DNA of 64,000 bases from Paramagnetospirillum marisnigri. Its GTDB lineage: Bacteria > Pseudomonadota > Alphaproteobacteria > Rhodospirillales > Magnetospirillaceae. Below the pieces are notes generated by a model. That model did not search any database, had not been told where the DNA came from, and saw only the letters and a program-made list of their open reading frames with translations. The DNA lies in NCBI RefSeq assembly GCF_001650715.1, contig NZ_LWQT01000066.1:206854-270853 (forward strand), in the 5' to 3' direction. A program made the position numbers and the translations under genes. How positions within the stretch are numbered: the stretch's first letter is position 1; the number at the start of each line of letters is the position of its first letter. Of this stretch, positions 43,698 to 52,632 are shown piece after piece.

Positions 43698-45164
43698 ATG
43701 ACTGCCAAGAATGCGTTGTTTCTCAAGCCGCCGCTATCCGGTGCCGGAGCCCGGAACGTCGTCCGCGACTTCCTTTACGGCTGCTGGTGCAACGGCCGCC
43801 GGATCGGCGGCATGCAGATGCCCCCCCTGACCGAGTTGACCGCCTGCACCCATGCCCGGCAGGATGGTGTCGAGCCGGTCTTCCTGGATGCGTTGGTAGA
43901 GCCCGAGCGGTTTCAGGCCCTGATCGATACCCGGTTCGAAGGCTTTTTCGCCGTCGCGGTGATGAGTTCGACCCAGTCGTTCCGTCAGGACGTGGAAACG
44001 CTTGAGCGCGTCAAGGCGCTCAATCCCGGCATAAAGGCGATCCTGTTCGGGTCGCACCCCACCTTCATGCCCGAATACTGCTTGCAGGAAACCGTGGTGG
44101 ACTATTTGGTCCTGCGCGAGCCGGAGGACACCCTGCGCGAGTTACTGGGCGCATTGACCCGTGGCGAGCCGGTGGACGAACTGGCGGGCCTCGCACTGCG
44201 TCATCCCGACGGCAGCGCGCGCATCAATGAACACCGCGCTTTTGTCACCATGGACAATTTGCCCATTCCCGACCGGACTTTGCTGCCGGCGGGCGCCGAC
44301 TACTTCAACCCGGTCGTCAAGCGACTGCCCTACACCACCATGCAGACCTCGCGCGGTTGCCCCGCGCGCTGCAACTACTGCACCGCGCCGACCTTTTACG
44401 GCAACAAAACCCGGGTCCGCTCTGCGGAAAAAGTGCTAGAGGAAATGCGCGAGATCAAGCGGCTGGGCTACCGCGAAATCTTCTTCCGCGATGAAACCTT
44501 CTCTGCCTACAAGGGGCGGAATTTCAAGATTTTCGAGGGGATGGCCGCCGAAGGCATGGACTTCAGCTGGATCGCCAACGCCCGCGTCGACATGATCGAC
44601 GAGGACAGCATGCGCGCCATGAAGAAGGCCGGCTGCCACATGCTTAAATTCGGCGTCGAGACCGGGTCCGACGAGATGCTCGTGACCTACAAGAAGGGCA
44701 CCACTACCGACCAGGCCCGGTGGGCCTTCGCCAAGGCGCGCGAGGTCGGCCTGGACACCCATGCCCACATCATCTTCGGCGGGCCGGGCGAAAGCCTGGA
44801 CACTATCCGACAGACCATCGCTTTCGTGAAGGAAATCCGGCCCAGCACGGTGACCTTCGGCATCCTGACGCCTTATCCCGGCACCGAAATTTTCGATATG
44901 GTGGCTGAAAAGCAACCAGAGATCCTAGATGGGTCTGGTTCAAATATGGAAAATCTACACACCAGCGGCTTCTTCAACGAATCCCTCTGTGGTCTGTCGG
45001 GTGACGAATTGTCCCGGCAAATCGTCCGGGCCTACCGGGAATTCTATGTCCGGCCGGGCTATTTGCTGGAACGACTGAGCAAAATCAGGAGTTTTGAAGA
45101 GCTGATGATTTCCCTTGTGGCAGGGGCCAATGTCATGCAATTTGCGCTGACCGGCAGGAAATAA
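43698..45164 (+). CDS. B12-binding-type radical SAM protein 2
   Basis: The protein is 488 residues. The N-terminal domain (VAVMSSTQSFRQDVETL, ILFGSHPTFMPE) resembles a cobalamin-binding fold with no visible DxHxxG. The radical SAM motif CPARCNYC follows TSRG near residue 220. FRDETFSAYKG, KFGVETGSDEML and LTPYPGTEIFD match the family. The tail YREFYVRPGYLLERLSKIRSFEEL is like those of the other two. It lies 28 bases after protein 1. Confidence 0.88.
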   Translation: MTAKNALFLKPPLSGAGARNVVRDFLYGCWCNGRRIGGMQMPPLTELTACTHARQDGVEPVFLDALVEPERFQALIDTRFEGFFAVAVMSSTQSFRQDVETLERVKALNPGIKAILFGSHPTFMPEYCLQETVVDYLVLREPEDTLRELLGALTRGEPVDELAGLALRHPDGSARINEHRAFVTMDNLPIPDRTLLPAGADYFNPVVKRLPYTTMQTSRGCPARCNYCTAPTFYGNKTRVRSAEKVLEEMREIKRLGYREIFFRDETFSAYKGRNFKIFEGMAAEGMDFSWIANARVDMIDEDSMRAMKKAGCHMLKFGVETGSDEMLVTYKKGTTTDQARWAFAKAREVGLDTHAHIIFGGPGESLDTIRQTIAFVKEIRPSTVTFGILTPYPGTEIFDMVAEKQPEILDGSGSNMENLHTSGFFNESLCGLSGDELSRQIVRAYREFYVRPGYLLERLSKIRSFEELMISLVAGANVMQFALTGRK

Positions 45165-45179
45165 CCCTAGGACGACCCC

Positions 45180-46151
45180 GTGTTCGAACTTGTCAGCGTT
45201 GTCGTGCCAGCGTTTAACGAGGCGCCGTCACTGAACGAGCTCTACGAGCGAGTGCGGACGGTTCTGGGTGGCCTTCAGCAACCTTTTGAATTTATCCTGA
45301 TCGACGACGGCAGTACCGATGACACCCAGGCGGTGGTCGAGGCGCTTGGGCGCCAATATGGCAATGTCATCTACATCCAGCACTTCCGCAATCAGGGCAA
45401 GTCCATTGGATTGATGCAAGGGTTCGACGCGGCATCGGGGGATGTCGCCATTACCTTGGATGCCGACCTTCAGGACCAGCCAGAGATGTTCCCCCGGCTG
45501 CTGGAACAGATCGAGGCGGGCTACGACTTCGTCAACGGCTGGCGCCGCAGCCGCCACGACCCGGCGGCGAAGAAGATAGTTTCGCGGATATACAACGGCT
45601 TGGTCAATCGCGTATTCGGTGTCCAGCTTAACGATATCAATAGTGGGCTGAAGGCCTATCGCCGCGAAGTCTACAAATCCATCGAACTGCGGGGCGATCT
45701 CCATCGTCTGGTCCCGGTTCTGGTGGCGCTGAAGGCCTTCACGATCTCTGAAATTCCGGTCGAGCACTCTGAACGCAAGCACGGCCAGTCCAAATATCGC
45801 TTGCTTCGCCATCGTGGCATCCTTGATGTCTTTGCCCTGATTGCAGTCAATGCCACCCAGACGCGACCATTCCATATTTTCTGCGAAGCCGCCTTCGTCT
45901 TCTGGATGTTCGGGCTGATGTGCTTCCTGAGTTGGGTTGGACTAACCTATGCCGTGTGGGGCGGCAACTCGCATTGGCGGATTGTCGGAACACTGCTTGG
46001 CGGAGTGGGGACCTGGGCAGCGTTCGTGGGATCGGTGCTGCCCATTTTCGGCCTTTTCCTGGAGATCGAGGCCGGACGCGCCCAGGACGTCAGATGGCGT
46101 CATCGCCTCGTACGCCACAACAAGCGTTTTTCCACCGACCCCCAGGGCTGA
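45180..46151 (+). CDS. Polyprenyl-phosphate glycosyltransferase (GtrB/DPM1-like)
   Basis: The protein is 323 residues, GTG start, 15 bases after radical SAM 2. GT2 domain: VSVVVPAFNEAPSLNELYERV, ILIDDGSTDDTQAVVEAL, ITLDADLQDQPEMFPRLLEQI and GQSKYRLLRHRGILDVFALI, diagnostic of undecaprenyl-phosphate glycosyltransferases. Two C-terminal membrane helices (EAAFVFWMFGLMCFLSWVGL, GTWAAFVGSVLPIFGLFL) anchor it. It would put a sugar on a lipid carrier for use outside the cytoplasm. Confidence 0.9.
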   Translation: MFELVSVVVPAFNEAPSLNELYERVRTVLGGLQQPFEFILIDDGSTDDTQAVVEALGRQYGNVIYIQHFRNQGKSIGLMQGFDAASGDVAITLDADLQDQPEMFPRLLEQIEAGYDFVNGWRRSRHDPAAKKIVSRIYNGLVNRVFGVQLNDINSGLKAYRREVYKSIELRGDLHRLVPVLVALKAFTISEIPVEHSERKHGQSKYRLLRHRGILDVFALIAVNATQTRPFHIFCEAAFVFWMFGLMCFLSWVGLTYAVWGGNSHWRIVGTLLGGVGTWAAFVGSVLPIFGLFLEIEAGRAQDVRWRHRLVRHNKRFSTDPQG

Positions 46152-46157
46152 CCGGCC

Positions 46158-48053
46158 ATGTGTGGAATCTTCGGCGCCGCCATGGCCCGGCCCGACCCCG
46201 AGCTAGGCCGGATCGGGACTGCCATGGGCCGACGCCTCGCACATCGGGGTCCCGACGATATGGGTGTATTCGCCGATGATTGGGCGGTGCTTGGCAATAC
46301 CCGTCTATCCATCATCGACCTTGCCGATGGACATCAGCCGATCATCAACGAGACCGGCGATCTGGTCATCGTTTTCAACGGTGAAATCTACAATCACCGA
46401 GAGCTGCAGCGTGACCTGACCGCCAAGGGCCATGTCTTCAAGACCCATTCAGATACCGAGGCGATCCTGCACGCCTTCGAGGAATGGGGGCCTGACTGCC
46501 TGCTCCGTCTCAACGGCATGTTCGCCGTCGCCATTTGGCACTGCCCCAGCCGCCGGATGTTCATCGCCCGTGACCGCCTGGGAATCAAACCGTTGTATCT
46601 GGGCCGCGGCATCCATGGAATCGCATTCGCCTCGGAACCCAAGGCGCTGTTCCCCATCATGCCGGACCGCCCGGCGCCGCATTGGCCATCCCTGGCGCGA
46701 TTCCTCCAACTGGGCTATTTCGCCCCCGGAGACTGCGCCTTCGCCGGAATCGAGAAATTCCCCGCCGGACATTTTGGCTGGATAGAGAAAGGTCACCTGT
46801 CACTTCACCGTTGGTGGACCCCGCTGGTCGGGCAGGGAGACCCGGTGCCATTGGCCGAGGCGGTGGCCAAGGCTGCTGAACTGCTGGGCGACGCGGTTGA
46901 AAGCGAATTGTTGGCCGATGTCCCGGTGGGCGTGTTCCTCAGCGGCGGCCTGGACTCCTCGGCGGTGGCCGCCGCCGCCGCCGAACGCGGCCGCAAGCTT
47001 CCCGCCTTCGCCTTATCGTTTCCAGAGGCGACCCACGACGAATCAGCCGATGCCCGCCTCGTGGCCGACAGTCTGGGGCTGGACTATTTCGAGCACCGCC
47101 TGGAGGTGGATGAACTGCGCGCCACAGTGTCAGAGGTTGCGACCATGTTGGACGAGCCGTTCGGCGATGCCACGGTAGTGCCGCTTTTGGCGCTGTCTCG
47201 CTTCGCCCGACGCCACGTCAAGGTGGTTCTGACCGGTTGGGGCGGTGATGAGCTGTTCGCTGGATATCCCACCCTGAGGGCCCACCGGGCGGCCAGGCTC
47301 TATCGCATGCTGCCCGGCTGGCTCGGCGACGGCCTGTTGCCGGCGGCTATCCGGCGCCTGCCTGTCTCCGAGCGCTATCTCAGCCTGGAATTCAAGGCCA
47401 AGCGCTTCATCCAGGGCATGGACCTGACCCCGGAACAGCAGCACCTGGGCTGGATGGGCTACTTCAACGCGACCGGAGTAGCGGCGTTGTTGCGCCCCGA
47501 GATTGCCGAGGCCGCGAGCCACGACGGCCACAGGGCGCTGGCGGTGCCCGATCTCGCCCGCCCAACAGAAACCGATCCGGTTGACCGCATCCTCCACCTG
47601 GACATGTGTACCTTCCTCGAGGGTAACGGACTTTTCCAGGCCGACCGCATGACCATGGCCGCCTCGCTGGAAGCACGGGTCCCATTGCTCAATACGGTGG
47701 TGATGGATTATGTCGCCGCCCTGCCCGCCGGGGTCAAGATGGCGGGAGGACAGTTGAAACCCCTATTGAAAATGGCGTTGAAACCAAAGCTCCCCTCACG
47801 GATTATCACCAAGCCGAAGAAAGGCTTTGGCCCGCCTTCGGCTGGTTGGCTGAGATCTGCCCTGTCCGATACGCTCCGGACAACATTGTCGAGGGAAAAG
47901 ATTGAGGCGGATGGTATACTAGCTGCCGAGGCGACCGAACGATTGGTCGATGATCACCTCAACCGACGGGCCGATCACGGCCGGGCGTTGTGGGCGTTGT
48001 TGAGCTTTCAGCTCTGGCACGACAATTTCATCTCCGGTGCGGTGCAAGGTTAG
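46158..48053 (+). CDS. asnB: Asparagine synthetase, glutamine-hydrolysing (AsnB family)
   Basis: The protein is 631 residues. Cys2 nucleophile of the glutaminase domain (MCGIFGAAM), RLAHRGPDDMG, FNGEIYNHRELQ; the synthetase domain carries the PP-loop LSGGLDSSAVA and ARVPLLN, ITKPKKGFG. In polysaccharide clusters AsnB homologues amidate sugar acids. Between radical SAM genes here, an amide-forming role in the glycan or lipid product is more likely than asparagine supply, but that is inferred. Six and nine bases separate it from its neighbours. Confidence 0.9.
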   Translation: MCGIFGAAMARPDPELGRIGTAMGRRLAHRGPDDMGVFADDWAVLGNTRLSIIDLADGHQPIINETGDLVIVFNGEIYNHRELQRDLTAKGHVFKTHSDTEAILHAFEEWGPDCLLRLNGMFAVAIWHCPSRRMFIARDRLGIKPLYLGRGIHGIAFASEPKALFPIMPDRPAPHWPSLARFLQLGYFAPGDCAFAGIEKFPAGHFGWIEKGHLSLHRWWTPLVGQGDPVPLAEAVAKAAELLGDAVESELLADVPVGVFLSGGLDSSAVAAAAAERGRKLPAFALSFPEATHDESADARLVADSLGLDYFEHRLEVDELRATVSEVATMLDEPFGDATVVPLLALSRFARRHVKVVLTGWGGDELFAGYPTLRAHRAARLYRMLPGWLGDGLLPAAIRRLPVSERYLSLEFKAKRFIQGMDLTPEQQHLGWMGYFNATGVAALLRPEIAEAASHDGHRALAVPDLARPTETDPVDRILHLDMCTFLEGNGLFQADRMTMAASLEARVPLLNTVVMDYVAALPAGVKMAGGQLKPLLKMALKPKLPSRIITKPKKGFGPPSAGWLRSALSDTLRTTLSREKIEADGILAAEATERLVDDHLNRRADHGRALWALLSFQLWHDNFISGAVQG

Positions 48054-48062
48054 GTTCGATTC

Positions 48063-49547
48063 ATGGCATTATCTCTCTCCCTGGCAGGACGTCCCATCAA
48101 AGTCCTGCTGGTTCAGCCGTCTAGCGATAACTGCGTCCAGTCGCTGTTCACTTATCACAAGGATCACGGCATCGGCCACAAGCCACCGCTGGGCATCATG
48201 ATCCTTGCGACCTATCTGCAGCGCGAAGGTTTCGCGGACGTCCATTGCCTGGATGCGCAGATGGAGGAGATATCCCCCGAGGAAACCGCCCGGCGCATTG
48301 CCCAGGAGAAGCCGGACCTGGTTGGTTTCACGGTGTGGACCGATTTCTGGTATCCGGCATGGAAGACCATCGAGGAGACCCGCCGCCTGCTGCCTGACAG
48401 CGTCATCGTTCTGGGAGGCCCCCATGCCGGCTGCTATCCCAAGGAAACGGTGGAGGGCTGCTCCGCCGACTACCTGGTCGTAGGCGACGGTGAGGACGTG
48501 CTGCTGGGTATGGTCCAGGATCTCCAGGCCGAGCGACCAGTGGCGGATCACCCGGGATTATGGCGCCGTCTCCCAAACGGCAGCGCACAAGCTCCCTCCG
48601 AAGCTATGGCCGTCGTCAAGGACCTCACCAAGATTCCGGCTCCCAATCGCCTACTGCTCCCCTATAAGCGCTATTCGTCGGTGCTGACCCCTACCGACTA
48701 TGAAACCACCATGGTGACGTCGCGAGGCTGTCCCTATAAGTGCGTCTTCTGCAAGATGGACGTCCAGAAGGTCTATGCCCGCACCGCCGAGCAGGTGGTG
48801 GATGAATTCGCCGACATCGCCGCACTGGGAATCACCGATGTCCAAGTCTATGACGACACCTTCACTTGGGGCCACCAGCGGGCCAAGGATATCTGCCAGG
48901 GCATCATCGACCGCGGCATCAAGGTCAACTGGGCCATACGCGACCGCGTCAACCGGGTCACTCCCGACTTGTACAAGCTGCTGAAGGAGGCAGGGTGCTA
49001 CCGGGTTCATTTTGGTGTTGAGACCGGTTCGCAGCGTATTCTTGATTTGTCGGGCAAGGCCATCACCTTCGAGCAGGTGGACAAGGCCATGGTAACCGCC
49101 CGCGAGATCGGCATGACCGTCATGGCCTATTTCATGTTCGGTTTCATCAGCGAAACCCGTGAAGATGCGCTCAAAACCATCGCCTACGCCAATAAGCTCG
49201 ATCCTGACTACGCCGTCTTCGTGGTCCTGATCCCATATCCCGGCACCGCCGTCTACCGGGAGGGCATGGCCAAGGGCATCATTCCCACGGATTTCTGGCG
49301 TGACTTCACCTTGAATCCGCAGCCCGACTACGTCATCCCCCACATCATCGAGGACGAGTTGTCGCGCCAGGAACTGGTTTCCATGAAGAATATGGCGACC
49401 CGCCGCTACTATTTCCGTCCGTCCCGCATCCTGCGAGAAATTCGCACACTATCGTCATTCAGGGAACTTAAGAGCAAAGCGCGTCTTGCCTGGATGCTGC
49501 TCCATGAGTCCACGTCAAAGCTGACACCGCGAATGCCAATAACCTGA
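48063..49547 (+). CDS. B12-binding-type radical SAM protein 3
   Basis: The protein is 494 residues. The N-terminal domain (VLLVQPSSDNCVQS, GFTVWTDFWYPAWKTIEETRRL, VLGGPHAGCYPKE) is a cobalamin-binding-type fold without a clear DxHxxG. It has CPYKCVFC (CxxxCxxC) near residue 222, YDDTFTWGHQR, HFGVETGSQRILDL and IPYPGTAVYREGM. The tail RRYYFRPSRILREIRTLSSFREL matches the tails of the other two radical SAM proteins, so the three form a paralogue set. Confidence 0.88.
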   Translation: MALSLSLAGRPIKVLLVQPSSDNCVQSLFTYHKDHGIGHKPPLGIMILATYLQREGFADVHCLDAQMEEISPEETARRIAQEKPDLVGFTVWTDFWYPAWKTIEETRRLLPDSVIVLGGPHAGCYPKETVEGCSADYLVVGDGEDVLLGMVQDLQAERPVADHPGLWRRLPNGSAQAPSEAMAVVKDLTKIPAPNRLLLPYKRYSSVLTPTDYETTMVTSRGCPYKCVFCKMDVQKVYARTAEQVVDEFADIAALGITDVQVYDDTFTWGHQRAKDICQGIIDRGIKVNWAIRDRVNRVTPDLYKLLKEAGCYRVHFGVETGSQRILDLSGKAITFEQVDKAMVTAREIGMTVMAYFMFGFISETREDALKTIAYANKLDPDYAVFVVLIPYPGTAVYREGMAKGIIPTDFWRDFTLNPQPDYVIPHIIEDELSRQELVSMKNMATRRYYFRPSRILREIRTLSSFRELKSKARLAWMLLHESTSKLTPRMPIT

Positions 49548-49625
49548 ACCGTTCGTGGACAGATACGCGATGGCAAACAACGGATGATCGTGCAGTGATC
49601 CTTCTCGCCAGGAATGGGTTTGGCA

Positions 49626-50243
49626 ATGTCGGATGAAATTCCTCAGCACCCGGGGGCTGGCTGGAACCCGTTCGACCAGGGATATTTCAGCAGTGACGAG
49701 TTGCGGCAATTCGGCTTCAAGGAAGTCGGTCGCAACGTGATGATCGCAAAGAACGCGACCATTATCGGGCTGGCAAACATATCGATCGGCAATAATGTCC
49801 GGATCGACGGCGGCGTCACCATCGTTGCTCAGTCTGGCCGGTTGGCCTTGCATGACTTCATCCACATCGGCTCCGGCTGCCATCTGAACTGCGCCGGTGG
49901 CATTACCATGTCGAGTTTCTCCGGCCTGTCACAAGGCGTCCGCATCTATTCCGGGACAGACGACTACACGGGCGAATCCCTAACCAACCCGACCGTGCCA
50001 GGCAAATATGCCAAGACCAAGATTGCGCCGGTCGAACTGGGACGCCATGTCATCATCGGATCAGGCACGGTCATTCTGCCCGGCGTAACCATTGGGGAAG
50101 GCGCCTCCGTCGGGGCGCTGTCTCTAGTGCCCAAGTCCCTTGACGACTGGTGGATTCATGCGGGAATCCCAGCCCAGAAAATGAGGCAGAGAAGCCGTGC
50201 CTTGCTTGCTCTCGAACAGCGCCTCATGGAGGAAATCGTCTAG
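49626..50243 (+). CDS. Hexapeptide-repeat (left-handed beta-helix) acyltransferase
   Basis: The protein is about 205 residues. Starts at 49614 (ATG), 49620 (TTG, best spacing from AGGA) and 49626 (ATG) are all possible. The hexapeptide pattern is seen in NATIIGLANISIGNNVRIDGGVTIV, HVIIGSGTVILPGVTIGEGASVGALS. The end is typical of the WbbJ/galactoside-acetyltransferase group. It O- or N-acetylates sugars from acetyl-CoA and could supply the acetyl transfer missing from the leg operon. The stop TAG is part of the CTAG (50240-50243) that borders the insertion-element remnant. Confidence 0.85.
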   Translation: MSDEIPQHPGAGWNPFDQGYFSSDELRQFGFKEVGRNVMIAKNATIIGLANISIGNNVRIDGGVTIVAQSGRLALHDFIHIGSGCHLNCAGGITMSSFSGLSQGVRIYSGTDDYTGESLTNPTVPGKYAKTKIAPVELGRHVIIGSGTVILPGVTIGEGASVGALSLVPKSLDDWWIHAGIPAQKMRQRSRALLALEQRLMEEIV

Positions 50244-51094
50244 AGGGCGTTGACATTCAAGATTCCCACGGCCCCTAAAATCTGATTCAAACTCCTTTTC
50301 GAGAAGGAGGCTTGAATGAGCGGGGTCCGTTTGACCTTAAAGTATCATCAATGGGATCGGATGGCGCCACATTTGCCGGGCAAGCGCAGCGATCCTGGCA
50401 GGACTGGTGCGGATAATAACCGCCTATTCCTGGAAGCTGTGCTATGGCTGGCCCGAACGGGTTCCCCATGGCGTGATCTGCCGGATTTTTTCGGCAATTG
50501 GAACAGCGCGTTCATCCGTTTTTCCCGCTGGTCCAAGGACGGTGTATGGGACCGGCTTTTCGCCATGATGGCTGACGACCCCGACATCGAATACGTCATG
50601 ATCGACTCGACTATCGTCTGGGCGCACCAACATGCGGCGGGCAAAAAAGGGGGCCTGAAGCTCGTGCGATCGGCCGTTCGCGCGGCGGGCTGACCACCAA
50701 GATCCACGCCATAGTCGATGCCTTGGGCAACCCGCTGCGCTTTATCCTGACGCCAGGACAGGCGAGCGACTACACCCAGGCAGAAGCCCTCATCGCCGAC
50801 ATCCCGGCAGAGCACGTTCTTGGCGACAAAGGCTACGATTCCGGGGCATTCCGCGACGCCATCCGCGAAGACCGTCGCCAAGTGGAAGAAGCGCGGCTCG
50901 GTTACGGACCTGCCGACCGGGCCGAAGGTGCCGAGATCGACGGTCTTGTCCATCGAGGAAGAGGCCATCGTGGTGGCCTTTCGCCGCCATACGCTGCTGC
51001 CCCTGGATGACTGCCTCTATGCCTTGCAGGCGACCATCCCGCATCTGACGCGGTCATCCCTACATCGCTGCCTGCACCGCCACGGCCTAAACAC
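50244..51094 (+). mobile_element. Hybrid remnant of IS5-family and IS481-family elements
   Basis: The left part (50244-50865) is the beginning of an IS5-family (IS427-like) element. The right part (50866-51094) is an internally deleted piece of the IS481-family element found complete at 11070-12116. The join lies in CGAAGACCGTCGCC, shared with the IS481 copy. The whole remnant is bracketed by CTAG at 50240-50243 and 51095-51098. It is non-functional. Confidence 0.82.
50316..51010 (+). pseudogene. IS5-family (IS427-type) transposase, orfA/orfB with frameshift site, 3' truncated
   Basis: The first frame (50316-50693) encodes the N-terminal half of an IS5-type transposase (HQWDRMAPHLPGK, DNRLFLEAVLWLARTGSPWRDLP, IDSTIVWAHQHAAG). 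The second frame continues in -1 (GRSRGGLTTKIHAIVDALG, GDKGYDSGAFRDAI). At 50643-50653 an A6-G5 run is the likely programmed slippage site, as known for this group. After 50865 the sequence changes to IS481 DNA, so the C-terminal DDE glutamate region is lost and the frame ends at 51010. Confidence 0.8.
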
Positions 51095-51098
51095 CTAG
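50866..51098 (+). pseudogene. Deleted IS481-family transposase fragment
   Basis: Bases 50866-51086 match 11236-11456 of the complete element with few differences. Then 651 bases are missing and the last 12 bases (CTAAACACCTAG) match the right end. Only part of the helix-turn-helix domain (TVAKWKKRGSVTDLP) and linker remain, ending GLNT and TAG. The stop is again the CTAG at the element border. Confidence 0.85.
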
Positions 51099-52183
51099 CC
51101 CTGCTTGGCGGCCGAGACCGTCTTGTCGATGACCGGGCGGACCCGGAAGGCCGTCACCACCATGACCAGGAAGGGCAGCAGGATCATCAAGGGAATCGAC
51201 GCCACGAACAGGACGAAGAGATCAAGGCCGACCAAGGCCAGCAGATCGGAAAAATGCTCGATGTGGAACAGGGCGACGACCGTGTAGACCAGCACCACCA
51301 GCACCGACAGCACCTGCCCCCCGGTGACGATCCGGCTTTCCAGCGGGCTGGGTGTCAGGTTGGGTGAGAAGTCGAAGAACAGGAAGCGATAGCCCCAGCG
51401 ATCGATCGCCCAACCGATCAGGGTCGGGGAGAGGAAGCACCACAAGATACACACCAAGGCCACGGCAACCGCGGCGTCCTCGTGACCGCGGATACCCAGA
51501 AAGACACCGGGGATGGGAAGGAGAAACAGGGGGGCCAGCCAGCAAAGCTTATGGGTCTGGGATCGGAAGACGAAACGGATGCGCATGCCCAATTGGGGGA
51601 CATAGGTGGATTCCACCAAATCCTCCGCCTCGGCCTTGGCAAGAGCGGCGGCCTCCCGTTCAGCCTTGGCCGCCTTATCGGCGCGGGCGCGGGCGTTTTT
51701 CGTTTTCAGGAGGTGGTGCGCCGCCTGTTCCTGGGCCGCGACCCCGGCCGCGACTTCCGCATCCGTGGCGGGACGCACCTCCGTTACCGTCGCGGAAAAC
51801 ACCAGGGTCATTCCGGCCCAGGGGTGATTGCCGTCAAGCTTGGCCGTGTCGTCATCCACCGCGACGACACGGTAGAGCAGGGTCGCCCCGGCGAAGTCGC
51901 GTTCGACGATATCGCCGATCACCGGCGGCGCCTGGAAGCTGGCCAGCGGCACGCCGATGACCAGATCCGGATCATGCTCGCCATGGGCATCGGCGGGGGC
52001 GAGGGTCGCCCGCACGGTGTCTCCCACGCCCTTACCGGCGAGCGCGTCCTCCAGCTTGGCGAAAATACCGCCGTAGCCGCCATGCAGATAGCGGAGCGGC
52101 TCGCCGCCGTCGTCGAGGATTTGCCCACCGGGATCGGTGACGCGCTGGGCCAGGGTAACGAAGGTGTTCTTGCGGATATTCAT
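51095..52183 (-). CDS. SlyD-like FKBP domain fused to membrane domain
   Basis: The protein is 362 residues. Residues 1-150 form a SlyD-type peptidyl-prolyl isomerase module (LRYLHGGYGGIFAKLEDALAGKGVGD, VIGVPLASF, VDGNHPWAGMTL-like NHPWAGMTLVF). Residues about 150-200 are a charged, probably coiled segment rich in Ala, Lys and Glu. Residues about 205-362 have four hydrophobic segments (LCWLAPLFLLPIPGVFLGI; VLSVLVVLVYTVVALFHI). Normal SlyD is soluble, so this is a membrane-anchored variant. Its stop codon is the CTAG at the border of the insertion remnant, so the original 3' end may have been altered. Confidence 0.8.
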   Translation of the reverse strand: MNIRKNTFVTLAQRVTDPGGQILDDGGEPLRYLHGGYGGIFAKLEDALAGKGVGDTVRATLAPADAHGEHDPDLVIGVPLASFQAPPVIGDIVERDFAGATLLYRVVAVDDDTAKLDGNHPWAGMTLVFSATVTEVRPATDAEVAAGVAAQEQAAHHLLKTKNARARADKAAKAEREAAALAKAEAEDLVESTYVPQLGMRIRFVFRSQTHKLCWLAPLFLLPIPGVFLGIRGHEDAAVAVALVCILWCFLSPTLIGWAIDRWGYRFLFFDFSPNLTPSPLESRIVTGGQVLSVLVVLVYTVVALFHIEHFSDLLALVGLDLFVLFVASIPLMILLPFLVMVVTAFRVRPVIDKTVSAAKQG

Positions 52184-52262
52184 GTCGGTCCCCGGCGAGA
52201 TGGCTGGCCGATGTCCATGACGCGCTGATCCGTCGACACGTCTACAAGGACGGCATGCCCCA

Positions 52263-52610
52263 TCAGGCCTTCTTCACGAACTCCGACTTCAGGTTCATGG
52301 CGCCGATACCGTCGATCTTGCACGAGATGTCGTGGCCGTCGACGCCGTCCACCAGGCGGATACCCTTGACCTTGGTGCCGCCCTTGACCACCAGGGACGA
52401 GCCCTTGACCTTCAGGTCCTTGATCACGGTCACTGAATCACCATCGGCCAGCGGATTGCCGTTGGCGTCGCGGATGATGCGCTCCTGGGAGGCCTCGGCA
52501 TCGGATGCGCCGGGGGTCCATTCATGGCCGCAGTCCGGGCAGTTCCACAGGCTGCCGTCGTGATAGACGTTCTCGGACTGGCATTTGGGGCAGGTCGATT
52601 CGCTGGTCAT
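52263..52610 (-). CDS. yjdM: YjdM/PhnA-family zinc-ribbon protein
   Basis: The 115-residue protein matches the small PhnA/YjdM family. An N-terminal zinc ribbon with CPKCQSEN and CPDCGHEW is followed by a conserved domain with [25 protein letters not shown] and [16 protein letters not shown]. The old link to phosphonate use is not supported for most members; the function is uncertain. It is 22 bases downstream of the helicase gene on the same strand. Confidence 0.93.
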   Translation of the reverse strand: MTSESTCPKCQSENVYHDGSLWNCPDCGHEWTPGASDAEASQERIIRDANGNPLADGDSVTVIKDLKVKGSSLVVKGGTKVKGIRLVDGVDGHDISCKIDGIGAMNLKSEFVKKA

Positions 52611-52632
52611 GGTTTTCCTGTCGGCTAAGGGA

